A stretch of DNA of 38,095 bases from Lingula anatina (GCF_001039355.2 NW_019775957.1:660177-698271), one strand, 5' to 3'. Shown: positions 24,382 to 34,072, numbered from the stretch's first letter. Numbers and translations are program-made. The notes: generated by a model not told the origin, from the letters alone.

Positions 24382-27300
24382 ATGCCTCTTCAAGTTAAGG
24401 TGTCTTTTGCCAAGACTAAAGGGAATGCCACCTTTCCTTGCAAAAACTGCAATTATGTGACAAAACACAAAATTCTTCTACAGAGGCACCTAAGGCGATG
24501 TCTCCCTAAGGGTAGTGAGGGCAGTAATAAAGGAGGCGTGAAAGAACCCAGTCGCAAGCCTTTTGTGCGTCAGTATACCTGCCACTGTGCCTTTTCAACC
24601 AAAAAATCCAAGTTGTTTCTTATTCACCAGAAGGATGCCCATGGAGAGGACTTTCCTATTTATGCCTGTGATATTTGTGAATATGCATCAAGATACAAAG
24701 ACAAGGTGTTTAGACATAGGAGTATGATTCATAAAAACAGCTCACCTCCGTCTGGTGATCTCTTATTGGATCCTGGATCAGGGGCAGCAAACCATGCAAT
24801 AAAATCTCAGGGAGAGTCAACCAATCATGGGCCTTCACCACCTTCTGCAACAGTGACACCTCCTAGTGAGAAACGGTCCCGTCGAAAACCTGCAGTTGTA
24901 AGACGAATTAGTCAGACAACTCGTAAAATGGAACATGAGATTGAGGCAGAGACAGGGGATGTTTTGGATGTGGAGGCTGCTATCGCTGAGAATGAAGAAT
25001 TTGATGATGAGGAATTTTTGGTGGCCCAAATGGAGAGCCCCAGTGATGATCATGAGAATGATGCAGACGATGACGAGGATGCCACTAAACAAAATGGTGT
25101 CAAGCATACTTCATCATCCACTTCCACTGCAAATGTAACAAGTGATCCTGAAGTTACCTCAAAACTGCAGGAACTTGTGATCGATGGCTGCGTGCAGTGG
25201 AAATGCATTCTCTGTACATACACCCATGCCACTCGCTATAAAGTTGCTAGGCATGTCAAGCAGGTTCACCTCAGCGCCAAGACTTATTCTTGCCAGTTTT
25301 GTAGCTTTTCCACACAAAAGAGAATTGATTTTGTCCTCCACAAAGCCAAGCATTCCAACAAGCAGACTTACCAGTGTCAGGAGTGCCAGTACTCCACCAC
25401 GCTAAGGGCTAACCTGGACCGTCATATGTTGAACCATGGTGGCTCAGGCCCTTTCAAGTGTAACCTGTGTAGCTACACTGCTCAAAGTCTGGGAAGAATA
25501 AGGGCACACGAGGCCTGTTACCACAGTGACCAGGGGTCTGCAGATGAGCAAGATAGCCTGTCAGATTCACCTGCTAATTTGGTGATTGATGAGCAAGGGC
25601 CGTTGGTGATTGATGAAGATGCTAACAGCATGGAGATGGATGAGAACGAAAATTCCACCAGTTCTTGCATCTGTATTGTGTGTGGGTACAAAGCACGTTG
25701 TCCTGCTAAATTACAGGATCATCTGCTTTCTCACATGAATGATGCAGAATACACTTGTGATCTGTGCGAGTTGCGTTACAAGCGCTCCTCAGACCTTAAC
25801 CGCCACATGAAGAAGAAACACGGTGTCCGTCTCAAGGATTATATCACTCATAAGCGTCGCCTGGAAGACACTGGTTTCAATGACGACACTGATGACACTG
25901 GTGATGGTGATGGATCCGGATCTGGGGCACCACTCAATCTCTCTGCCAAAGTGCCTCGTCTTGACGGTGCCTCTTCATCAGAAGACCAGCCCCTAGATCT
26001 TTCCATGAAGACCTCTCCCTCCAGTACCCCACTGAAGTCAGTTTTGCACCAGCCTATGTTGAACCTCAAGTGCAGCCATTGTTCCTACATGGCAAAATGG
26101 CCAAGTGACCTTAGACGCCACCTGAAGGTCCATTCCATTGACAAACGTTTCAAGTGCATGTTCTGCTGGAAGAGATACAAATACCAGGGAGACGTTAATG
26201 CTCATATGAAGAAGACCCACAATTACTATGCCACTGGGAAGAGTGGCAGTAAAACTGTGCTAGCAGACACCACTGATGACACCACCGGCACCACAGCTAC
26301 CACTACCTCAGTGCCCAGTGGTGCCACCACCAGTACTCCCAATGCCTCATCCTCCTCAGGCAGCTACATTTGTCCCGAGTGTGGATACGTGGCAGTGTAC
26401 CAATCAGCTCTGGAACGCCACATGCGTCTCCACACAGGAGAGAAGCCGTACCAGTGCACATACTGCAGTTATGCCACCAGCTGGCGTGGGGACCTCAAGC
26501 GCCATTTTGAAAAGCATCATCAAGAGGACATGACTGTTTCCATTGATGTTGCCATGGCACAAGTGGAGCAGAAGATCATCAATGAGAAGCTGCTGAACCC
26601 ACAGAATGGAACCCTCAGAATGAATAATGTGAGCAGTGATAACATGAGTGGGGGTTCTGTGAGTCACGAGACCACCCCCTCTACCTCCACAGCAGATTCT
26701 ACAAATGCAGGGGAGATTAAGTGCCCAATGTGTCCATACACTGCGAGGGCACCCTCAAAGATGAAGGCTCATATAGCCATCCATGAGAACCTGAAAATGT
26801 TTAAGTGCCCAGAATGTGGTCAGAGGGCCAACTGGAAATGGGACATCCAGAAACACATGAGAAAAGAGCACCCTGACCGTGATGTGCAGGATGTCATACA
26901 GCTGACAGAAGAGGAAGCCCGTGCCACTCTGACAGATTATCTAGAATCTGTGGCAAACCGTGACTATGCGCGAGCAGCTGGGAATCGTTCCTATGCAAAC
27001 CAGCCTGTGGGAAGTCAACCACGACCCTATCGATGCTCACTGTGTGAACGGAAGTCCAGATGGAAATGGGACATAGCAAAGCACATCCAGAGCTCTCACC
27101 CTGGAGATGAGGATGCAGTTGTTTTAGAGGAAAATGAAGATGGCAGCATGATTCCAGTTGATGTTGATCTAGACATGGAGACCAGTGTGGATGCCCAGAC
27201 TGCTCTGGAAACCATGTCCAATATGTCTGATGCCTCCTATAACAGCAGCACTGTGGAACTCTCTGAACATCAAGATCAAGCCTCAGTGAATTCCTTTGAC

Positions 27301-30300
27301 ACTTCTTACTCTAATGAGCTAACACCAAGCAAATTCAGTGGCTACTCTACCCCATCTTCAAAGTCTGGTAGTCATCCAACAGGGGACGAGAGGCCACTGA
27401 GGTGCTCTATTTGCAACAGAAGGTCAAATTGGAAATGGGATTTGAAAAAGCACATTGAGAAGCAGCATCCTGGCCAAGAGGGTGAAGTGATTGATGATCG
27501 CCCAGCTCCAAAAGACAACCGCACTCCTGATAGCACACCAGGAAAGGGTAAACAGGTAGCTCAGAATGTTGACCCAAACACAATGGAAGATCTTAGACCA
27601 TATAAGTGCTCCAAGTGCAGTCGGAGATCCAACTGGAACAGCGACATCAACCGTCATATAAGGATGCGTCACCCAGGAACCGATGCCCATGTGGTAAAGT
27701 TATGGGATAAGGCTAAATTGTACCCAGCTCCCAGTCATAGTAATAGCCCCAGTCAAGTGGGTCGAGGGAATGATAATGACAGCCCATCCGTGGTGGTTGA
27801 TCGGCGACCCTTTAAGTGTTCACTATGCTCTAGGAGATCAAACTGGAAATGGGATCTGAACAAGCATATTCGTCTTGTGCACCAAGGCACTGATGCCTAT
27901 GTAATAGAAGTGTACAAGCAAGGGGAGACTAATTCTGATGATAATGAAAATTCTATGAATGGGAGTAGTACTGGGAGCCTGGACTTATCAAGCTCAATGA
28001 ATAGTGGTACCACAGACCCTCCTGTACTTATCCCAGAACCCAACTTAAATCTTCCAAAAAACTTGGATGCGACTGCTGACAGCCCGCCTGAGATAGAAAT
28101 TGAACGTGCTGCAGATGATTCACCATCAGCCTCTAACACGGAGCTGGGAAATTTTCGTATTTTCAAGTGCTCCATTTGCAGTCAGCAGTCGAGATGGATA
28201 ACTGTTATTAAGAGGCATATTGCAGCAAAACACCCCCATGCACACATGATCAGAATTCCTCCAAAAATGGAAGCTGTGAAGAAGCCACAAGTTTATGTAT
28301 CCCAGAATGCACAAACCAGACCCAGGTTTCTTTCCAAACCTTCACCACTGCCTGTTGCATCAGGTGGTCATCATAGCAACAAAGGATCTGAATCATCACC
28401 AGTGAAAGCAGAAGTACACATAATAGGAGATGATGATAAAGACCAGCGTCCATTTAAATGTTCCCTCTGTGGAAAACGCTCCAACTGGAAATGGGATCTG
28501 AACAAACACATTCGTGTTCTCCACCCAAATTCCAATGCCTATGTTATCGAGCAGCATGACCTACAGTCCAAGTCAAAAATTGCATATCTCAACCAACATG
28601 ACATACACAACACTAAGCGGTTTCGATGCTCTTCCTGCATCTACAGGTCCAACTGGCGCAGTGACATTGTGAGACACATTCGCAGGCGGCACAAGGGGAA
28701 AGGTTCCATACAAGTGATGAGCCAGAAAGAGGCTGCCAACTCTTTGGCAGACTACTGCCAGATTGCCAGGAGGAAATTCAGCTTGCCTGCTGCACTAGCA
28801 GCTCAGGCAGCCCTGAATGACTCCAAGAAAGAGAACACTGCGTCTTCGCCAGATCCAAATAAAAAGGCAAGAGTATGGAAGTGTGCAAGGTGCTCCTTCA
28901 AGAACACCCACCGTGAGGTTGTTATAGACCATGTGAAAATGCATGCTGCACAGTTCAAGCAGTGGAAATGTTCATCTTGCAGCTTTGCATCAGTCTTCAG
29001 AAATTCTGTACGTAGACATATTCGTAAGAAGCACAGCAGTGATCCCTCTGTTTCTGTCATAGCAAACCCAAATTTTACAGGAGAAAGAAAAGCTGTGCAG
29101 GTGTCAGGAGAAACGAAAGAGGCTGACAGTATGACAACATCCTCACCAGAGCAAGGGGGCCAGGGGCAAGGACTCCCATCTTTGAGTCAGCGTAGTTTTC
29201 GTTGTAAGCTCTGTGGCCATGCTTCCAATTGGAAAAATGCCATTTTCCGCCACCTGAGAGAGAAACACAAGATTCAAGACTATCAGCATTGTGAGGAAGG
29301 GAACTTTGAAGTTCTGCTTACAAGAATGAACAGAGCTATTTCCACAGATTTCTTGAGTCCTGATACGCCCATACCACAAAATCAATCTCTCACCTCACCA
29401 AAGCCACTACCCATTGATTCAAGTCCTGCCAAGCCTGTAATCAGACACAAAAAATACCAATGCAACATTTGTCCGTATCGTTCTGATAAGAAAAACCTTT
29501 TTAAGATGCACAGGACCCACCACAAACCCAGTGCCTTGAACAACCACAAGTGCAAATACTGCCCGTACTATGTTTGTGTCCCCCGTCTACTTATACAGCA
29601 CCACCGAATGCACCAGGCAGCAAAGGTAGAACATATTCAGCATATTGTTCCTGCAGTGAAGCATCCCAGCCCTCCAAAGAAACAACGCACCACAAGTGTC
29701 TCAACGGGTGGTGACAAGAGGTACAAGTGTAACGTGTGTCCGTACAACACCAACTCAAGGCATGACTTTCTGTACCACAAACAGTTTCACAGGCCCAAGC
29801 CAACGGCTCCTTTTAAATGCCAGTACTGTAATTACTGGGTCAGCCGAAAGAGATTGCTGCGACAACATATGAAGTACCATATACAGTTTGGGGATGTGGA
29901 AGATGTCAAGGCTTCGGGCCCCTCTGATCAGGAGTATGAAGAATCCCTGTGTGAGTCCTATGCTGAGATGGATGTAGTTGAGGCTGCTGGATACAAGCAT
30001 GACATTATTAGCTCACGTGTTTTGAGCGTGCCCCTGCGTTCCAACCAAGCTGGCCCAGAGTTAGAAATGAAGATTGAAAAGATTGAGCCTGTTGTTCACA
30101 GCAATAGTAGTAGTAGTAGTGTTACACCTGCTGCTAAAACCTCAGGGAAGCTGCATAAGTGCAAGTACTGCCCGTACACTAACGTTCGTAGCGTGAATCT
30201 TCGCATGCATGAAGGAATGCATGGGTATCGTGAAGGTGCTATGAAGTGCCAGCACTGTGACTATCATTGTGGAAACAAGGGGCTGATGACCCACCATGTG

Positions 30301-31470
30301 AAGGTACACACATCTCAGTTTAATCCTGAAACTGATATAGATCCGGCTGCAGAGGAAGCAGAAAAAGCTGCCTCTCATTCCAAACCACCACTCACAAAGG
30401 AGGAGGTTGAGGAACTGCATGCTAATATTGCCAACAACCCAGACGCAGTTGCTCATGCTGGATTCAACTTACGCTACAATGACCCTACCGGTGAACACAT
30501 CCTAGAACATGCAAAATACAAGAAATGGTGTTGTGAAAAGTGCCCATATGCCACCACCAAACGAGGTCAGTTTGAGCGCCATATCAGTCTCCATGGAAGC
30601 AAGCAGCGTTACCTTTGTGAGTACTGTGATTACAGCGTCCCAGGATACAACCTGTTGCTGCAGCATAGAAAGCTGCATTTGTTGCCCAATCAGAACTTGC
30701 TGGCTGTCCAATCCATCACCAACTTGCAACATCTCCCACAGATGCCTGCCGACATTCTGGTCGCCAGCACCTTAGATCCCGGGGATGCTGCAACTGGGCC
30801 TGGTGGCGTACACGATTCATGGGATCTTCTAGAAAACAAATTGGATGATGTCCTGGAACCAAAGAAACTGTATAAGTGTGATAGATGCCCATATACTAAC
30901 ATACGACGAGATAACTTACTGACTCACCTGAAGTTCCACATGATACACAGTGAACTCAAGTGCCCCTATTGTGACTACAGTGTTAGCAAGACGCATCTGC
31001 TTAACCAGCATATCAAGGTGCATTTTAACTTCAACAACATAGAATCCAAGGAAAAGAATGACCAGGATGATGAAGACGCCCTTGATGATACAAGCGCTGT
31101 TGACATGAGCCAGTCGGTCAAAGCAGAACCAGAGTTCATTGACATTTCAGAGTACAGTAAAGCAATGAACTTGACCAAAACTTGTGATGCTGCTGACAAC
31201 ACCAATGACAATGAATTCATCCCCGTTGAAAAAATCCCAATCCCAGAAAAACCAAAGCAAAGAGTGGCACCTACTGTGGAAGATAAACCTATTGGTGCAG
31301 CAGCTGTGTTTCAGAATCTCAGTAAACCTCCTGTAGATGGCGTAAAAAAGGAAGACAAGCTGGAGGGCCTTGAGACCATGTGGATATGTCAGTATTGTGA
31401 CCGTGCTTTTCCTGCTTCTGAGCAACTTCTAAGACATGAAATGCAGCATCTTGTAGGCAATAAATTCTAA
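24382..31470 (+). CDS. Giant poly-C2H2 zinc-finger protein, 2362 aa, likely transcriptional repressor
   Basis: Nuclear sequence-specific regulator, inferred from 36 zinc fingers. Start: in-frame TAA 14 codons upstream. Fingers 1-3 lie at residues 20-117 (finger 1 is C2HC; finger 2 has C-x1-C). A basic stretch at 164-175 may be an NLS, and 184-233 is very acidic. Fingers 4-9 span 275-480. CtBP-type motifs PLNLS (517-521) and PLDLS (537-541) follow. Fingers 10-13 span 564-713, with a TGEKPY linker between 12 and 13. Fingers 14-25 (781-1629) are mostly of an unusual W-x-W-D helix type with a shared tail. Fingers 26-35 (1694-2214) form five pairs, and finger 36 (2336-2356) ends six residues before the stop. 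SUMO-type motifs: VKAE 1341, MKIE 1896, VKAE 2246, VKKE 2321. The whole protein is in one 7.1-kb exon. The organisation recalls REST/charlatan-like repressors only loosely, so no symbol is given. Confidence 0.93.
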   Translation: MPLQVKVSFAKTKGNATFPCKNCNYVTKHKILLQRHLRRCLPKGSEGSNKGGVKEPSRKPFVRQYTCHCAFSTKKSKLFLIHQKDAHGEDFPIYACDICEYASRYKDKVFRHRSMIHKNSSPPSGDLLLDPGSGAANHAIKSQGESTNHGPSPPSATVTPPSEKRSRRKPAVVRRISQTTRKMEHEIEAETGDVLDVEAAIAENEEFDDEEFLVAQMESPSDDHENDADDDEDATKQNGVKHTSSSTSTANVTSDPEVTSKLQELVIDGCVQWKCILCTYTHATRYKVARHVKQVHLSAKTYSCQFCSFSTQKRIDFVLHKAKHSNKQTYQCQECQYSTTLRANLDRHMLNHGGSGPFKCNLCSYTAQSLGRIRAHEACYHSDQGSADEQDSLSDSPANLVIDEQGPLVIDEDANSMEMDENENSTSSCICIVCGYKARCPAKLQDHLLSHMNDAEYTCDLCELRYKRSSDLNRHMKKKHGVRLKDYITHKRRLEDTGFNDDTDDTGDGDGSGSGAPLNLSAKVPRLDGASSSEDQPLDLSMKTSPSSTPLKSVLHQPMLNLKCSHCSYMAKWPSDLRRHLKVHSIDKRFKCMFCWKRYKYQGDVNAHMKKTHNYYATGKSGSKTVLADTTDDTTGTTATTTSVPSGATTSTPNASSSSGSYICPECGYVAVYQSALERHMRLHTGEKPYQCTYCSYATSWRGDLKRHFEKHHQEDMTVSIDVAMAQVEQKIINEKLLNPQNGTLRMNNVSSDNMSGGSVSHETTPSTSTADSTNAGEIKCPMCPYTARAPSKMKAHIAIHENLKMFKCPECGQRANWKWDIQKHMRKEHPDRDVQDVIQLTEEEARATLTDYLESVANRDYARAAGNRSYANQPVGSQPRPYRCSLCERKSRWKWDIAKHIQSSHPGDEDAVVLEENEDGSMIPVDVDLDMETSVDAQTALETMSNMSDASYNSSTVELSEHQDQASVNSFDTSYSNELTPSKFSGYSTPSSKSGSHPTGDERPLRCSICNRRSNWKWDLKKHIEKQHPGQEGEVIDDRPAPKDNRTPDSTPGKGKQVAQNVDPNTMEDLRPYKCSKCSRRSNWNSDINRHIRMRHPGTDAHVVKLWDKAKLYPAPSHSNSPSQVGRGNDNDSPSVVVDRRPFKCSLCSRRSNWKWDLNKHIRLVHQGTDAYVIEVYKQGETNSDDNENSMNGSSTGSLDLSSSMNSGTTDPPVLIPEPNLNLPKNLDATADSPPEIEIERAADDSPSASNTELGNFRIFKCSICSQQSRWITVIKRHIAAKHPHAHMIRIPPKMEAVKKPQVYVSQNAQTRPRFLSKPSPLPVASGGHHSNKGSESSPVKAEVHIIGDDDKDQRPFKCSLCGKRSNWKWDLNKHIRVLHPNSNAYVIEQHDLQSKSKIAYLNQHDIHNTKRFRCSSCIYRSNWRSDIVRHIRRRHKGKGSIQVMSQKEAANSLADYCQIARRKFSLPAALAAQAALNDSKKENTASSPDPNKKARVWKCARCSFKNTHREVVIDHVKMHAAQFKQWKCSSCSFASVFRNSVRRHIRKKHSSDPSVSVIANPNFTGERKAVQVSGETKEADSMTTSSPEQGGQGQGLPSLSQRSFRCKLCGHASNWKNAIFRHLREKHKIQDYQHCEEGNFEVLLTRMNRAISTDFLSPDTPIPQNQSLTSPKPLPIDSSPAKPVIRHKKYQCNICPYRSDKKNLFKMHRTHHKPSALNNHKCKYCPYYVCVPRLLIQHHRMHQAAKVEHIQHIVPAVKHPSPPKKQRTTSVSTGGDKRYKCNVCPYNTNSRHDFLYHKQFHRPKPTAPFKCQYCNYWVSRKRLLRQHMKYHIQFGDVEDVKASGPSDQEYEESLCESYAEMDVVEAAGYKHDIISSRVLSVPLRSNQAGPELEMKIEKIEPVVHSNSSSSSVTPAAKTSGKLHKCKYCPYTNVRSVNLRMHEGMHGYREGAMKCQHCDYHCGNKGLMTHHVKVHTSQFNPETDIDPAAEEAEKAASHSKPPLTKEEVEELHANIANNPDAVAHAGFNLRYNDPTGEHILEHAKYKKWCCEKCPYATTKRGQFERHISLHGSKQRYLCEYCDYSVPGYNLLLQHRKLHLLPNQNLLAVQSITNLQHLPQMPADILVASTLDPGDAATGPGGVHDSWDLLENKLDDVLEPKKLYKCDRCPYTNIRRDNLLTHLKFHMIHSELKCPYCDYSVSKTHLLNQHIKVHFNFNNIESKEKNDQDDEDALDDTSAVDMSQSVKAEPEFIDISEYSKAMNLTKTCDAADNTNDNEFIPVEKIPIPEKPKQRVAPTVEDKPIGAAAVFQNLSKPPVDGVKKEDKLEGLETMWICQYCDRAFPASEQLLRHEMQHLVGNKF
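25930..26004 (+). other. Two CtBP-binding-type motifs in the coding exon
   Basis: PLNLS (25930-25944, residues 517-521) and PLDLS (25990-26004, residues 537-541) lie 15 residues apart in an unstructured, serine-rich linker between fingers 9 and 10. PLDLS is the classical motif by which repressors recruit the co-repressor CtBP, and PLNLS is a known variant of it. Their pairing outside any finger is the main evidence that the protein represses transcription. Both are repeated in the truncated left copy. Confidence 0.7.
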
Positions 31471-31472
31471 GG

Positions 31473-31742
31473 GTATGTACAAGAAAAGATTGGGAATTCT
31501 TTGTATAACTTATGTTTCTTGGATCTGTAATTTACTTGTAATAGGTTTGCTTAAAGTGTATCATTTTTTTATCATTACGTTTATTTTAGTACAGGAAATT
31601 TTGAATTTAAAGTGGTAAGGAATATCATCAATATTTGATCAGTTTAAAGGAATCGTTATTAAAAAATAGATTTTCTTGTAAAACACATTACAGTGCACAA
31701 AGCAAGAAATGTATTAACCAAGCCCTCATATCTCTGTTACAG
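31473..31742 (+). other. Probable 3'UTR intron
   Basis: A strong donor (AAGG|GTATGT, GT at 31473-31474) lies two bases after the TAA stop. A good acceptor (TCATATCTCTGTTACAG, AG at 31741-31742) closes a 270-bp AT-rich interval. The sequence after it is less AT-rich (CGGAAACCAACGACG) like an exon. Removal would not alter the protein. Because the junction would fall within about 50 bases of the stop, it should not provoke nonsense-mediated decay. Inferred from splice-site quality only. Confidence 0.55.
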
Positions 31743-32545
31743 AACTCGGAAACCAACGACGATGGGACCACAGAGTTGATAAAGAGGGAGGCACACCCAT
31801 GACACATGGAACTTACATGGCCTAAACACTGAGAATCCATTTCCTTGAGAATTTTTCTTTTTTTTTTATTTGGTTACATTTGAGGGTGCTCCATGGCTGT
31901 GACTAAATGTACTTGTAGACAAAAACAGGAAAACGTAATCAGTAACTACTAATTTAACAGGGACATTTATGTTGCTGAAGTTACCCTGTCAGAAGGGTGT
32001 ACAAACTCCCCTGGAGACTGAATTAAGGACCAGAGATAACACAGGGGAAATTAAAAACAACAGTGTTTATTTTGAATATGAGGATGTGTTCAAGTGCTAA
32101 TACAATAGTAAGTCTGGGAAAAAAATAGAACAGTGGATTTATAGGAACAACTATCATATATGAAAAGTAATTTAAGCTAGGTGTGTCTGGCAAGTCTACT
32201 ATTTAGACAAAATGTATGTAAGATAAACCACAAGGACCAAAGAACTAAGACAAAAAGTTAGCTAGAATAGTGACAGCATGTTTAGTTGCTTTTTTTATGA
32301 ATATGGTTTGAAAAGTTAACCACATCACATCAATTGAGCTTAAATATTCAAGACGGGATTTATTGGTTTTTTCATACCAAACATGGGAGACCAGAAAAAG
32401 TCAAAAGTCTGATTTCAATTTTGATGCAATGGTTTTAGTTTACATTGATTTGAGAAGTTTAACTTCTTCCATTATAACATAGGCATTATAGCAGTACAAA
32501 CTATACTTGTAGACTTGCTGTGAAATTAGATTATTGGTTTTGATT

Positions 32546-34028
32546 TGTAAATACTAGTTTTACTTCATTTAGATAGATGTGTTTGTGTATAGACCAGAAG
32601 TAAGTTTGATAACTAATATGGACCTGTCATTTTTTTTTTTTTCATGAAAGCCGATTTGTACATTCACCAAAGATGACAGAATGGAGTGTTAACAGCAGAT
32701 AATATAATTCTGTAAAAGATAATATCATGTTCTAACCAGATTCTATATAATTTTTATACAGTAGTGCCACCTATTATTCAGATAAGACACTACATTGCAC
32801 TAAATCTAGTATTTTTAAATGTTACATCTATTTTTTTTATATGAAACTGCAATGTGAAGTTTGTATTAACATTCAATTTGTTGATTTGCTGTTGTTTGAA
32901 TGAGAAACAAGTTTCAGATGTATAGTCTTATTCATTTTTATTTAATTTTTCATCTTTTGTTTGAAGATTGTTTGATGTTGATGGATTTTGTAATGAAGGC
33001 AGCAGAACAAAATCTCACAAGATGCAATTTTGAAAAAAAAAATGTGAGTTTTTCCTATCTCTACCATTTGCAAAAGTGTGCTGTATATATTTCTCTTTTA
33101 TTCCAAGCATTAGAAGTTCATTAGCTGGAGAAATTTGCAGGGATTGTTGTTGCATAGAAAATGTTGTTGTGAGGACTAAATATAGCATAGTGAGTTACAA
33201 TATCATGTTATAATCTTGTATTTAAAGTAGACCCGACTAGGGAAAGTTTCATAAAATGTTTGAGAATGAGTTAATTTGTAATTAGAGCAACATGTATGAA
33301 AAAAGGAAGACACTAAATATCTCTTATATCATGTGTGATGACAGTTGTTGACTTGTAGTTGGTAGAAAAGGCATTTTTTTTAATTTAAGTGCTGACAGTG
33401 TGTACATAATTGTGAGTTGTTCTTGTAATCTTATAGAATCAGTGTGGCTTAATTCAGCTACATGAGGATCAAGTTCAAACTTGTGTCAGTGTTTTGGTTT
33501 GAAGATTTGATTTGGATTTTTTTCCACAGAATTATTAAGACAGCTATGACATTCCCGTATGAGCAGTGATGAGAGGACCAGTGTGCCTTGTTAAACAAAA
33601 ATACTAAGATCTGAAAAAAAATTCGACTTACTCATTTCATGCCAACATACTTCAAGTTGATATAGGATTAATTTCATTGATTAATGTTATTTTGTATTTT
33701 ATTTATTTATTCATTGTATTTTTTTTTCTCTCAAACTAACGCAATGATTTGTGAATTTTATTTGGTCTTCCATTGTGACAATTTTTGATAATTTTAATAG
33801 ACAGATATCAATATTGAACTTTTTCATTTCAAATTGGTGTATAGTCCTAGATTGTATTAATTTTGTCTTCCAGGCACAGAGAATTATCCTATCCACTGAT
33901 ATCTATTACAAAAGTAAAGGAGTTGGAGACTGATCTATTTAAATGTTAATTTGTTTACTAATGGCTCTGTAACATGGTAACCAACTGCAATCATTTTACT
34001 ATGCATTCATTGAGTTGTTTTGTAAATA
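32546..34028 (+). promoter_or_regulatory. Four Pumilio/FBF response elements (UGUANAUA) in the 3'UTR
   Basis: Exact matches to TGTANATA occur at 32546-32553 (TGTAAATA), 33082-33089 (TGTATATA), 33401-33408 (TGTACATA) and 34021-34028 (TGTAAATA). PUF proteins bind this element in 3'UTRs and usually repress or localise the mRNA. In sequence this AT-rich I would expect roughly half a match per 2.5 kb, so four is suggestive, though the estimate is rough. Confidence 0.45.
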
Positions 34029-34066
34029 CTTTTAACATGTTATAATAAGTTTAGGTTGGTGTTGGG

Positions 34067-34072
34067 AATAAA
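34067..34072 (+). terminator. Polyadenylation signal AATAAA (proximal)
   Basis: AATAAA is followed by AGTAGAGAG. The downstream region is only moderately T-rich, so this may be a minor site. Confidence 0.4.

Larger units (their letters stand above)
24018..26492 (+). repeat. Right copy of the 2475-bp direct duplication
   Basis: This is the partner of 21358-23832. It runs without interruption into the rest of the full-length gene. Upstream of the shared block is the 184-bp junction rather than true intron continuity, so the natural left flank of this copy is not visible. Confidence 0.95.

Noticed and set aside
22175-31425. Many antisense and alternate-frame open frames of 60-100 codons across both copies of the gene
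   Set aside because: They are shadows of the long coding frame; several occur twice only because the region is duplicated.
24382-31470. Naming the gene as REST, charlatan or hunchback
   Set aside because: The finger number, the W-x-W-D array and the paired C-terminal modules do not let me identify an orthologue from memory.
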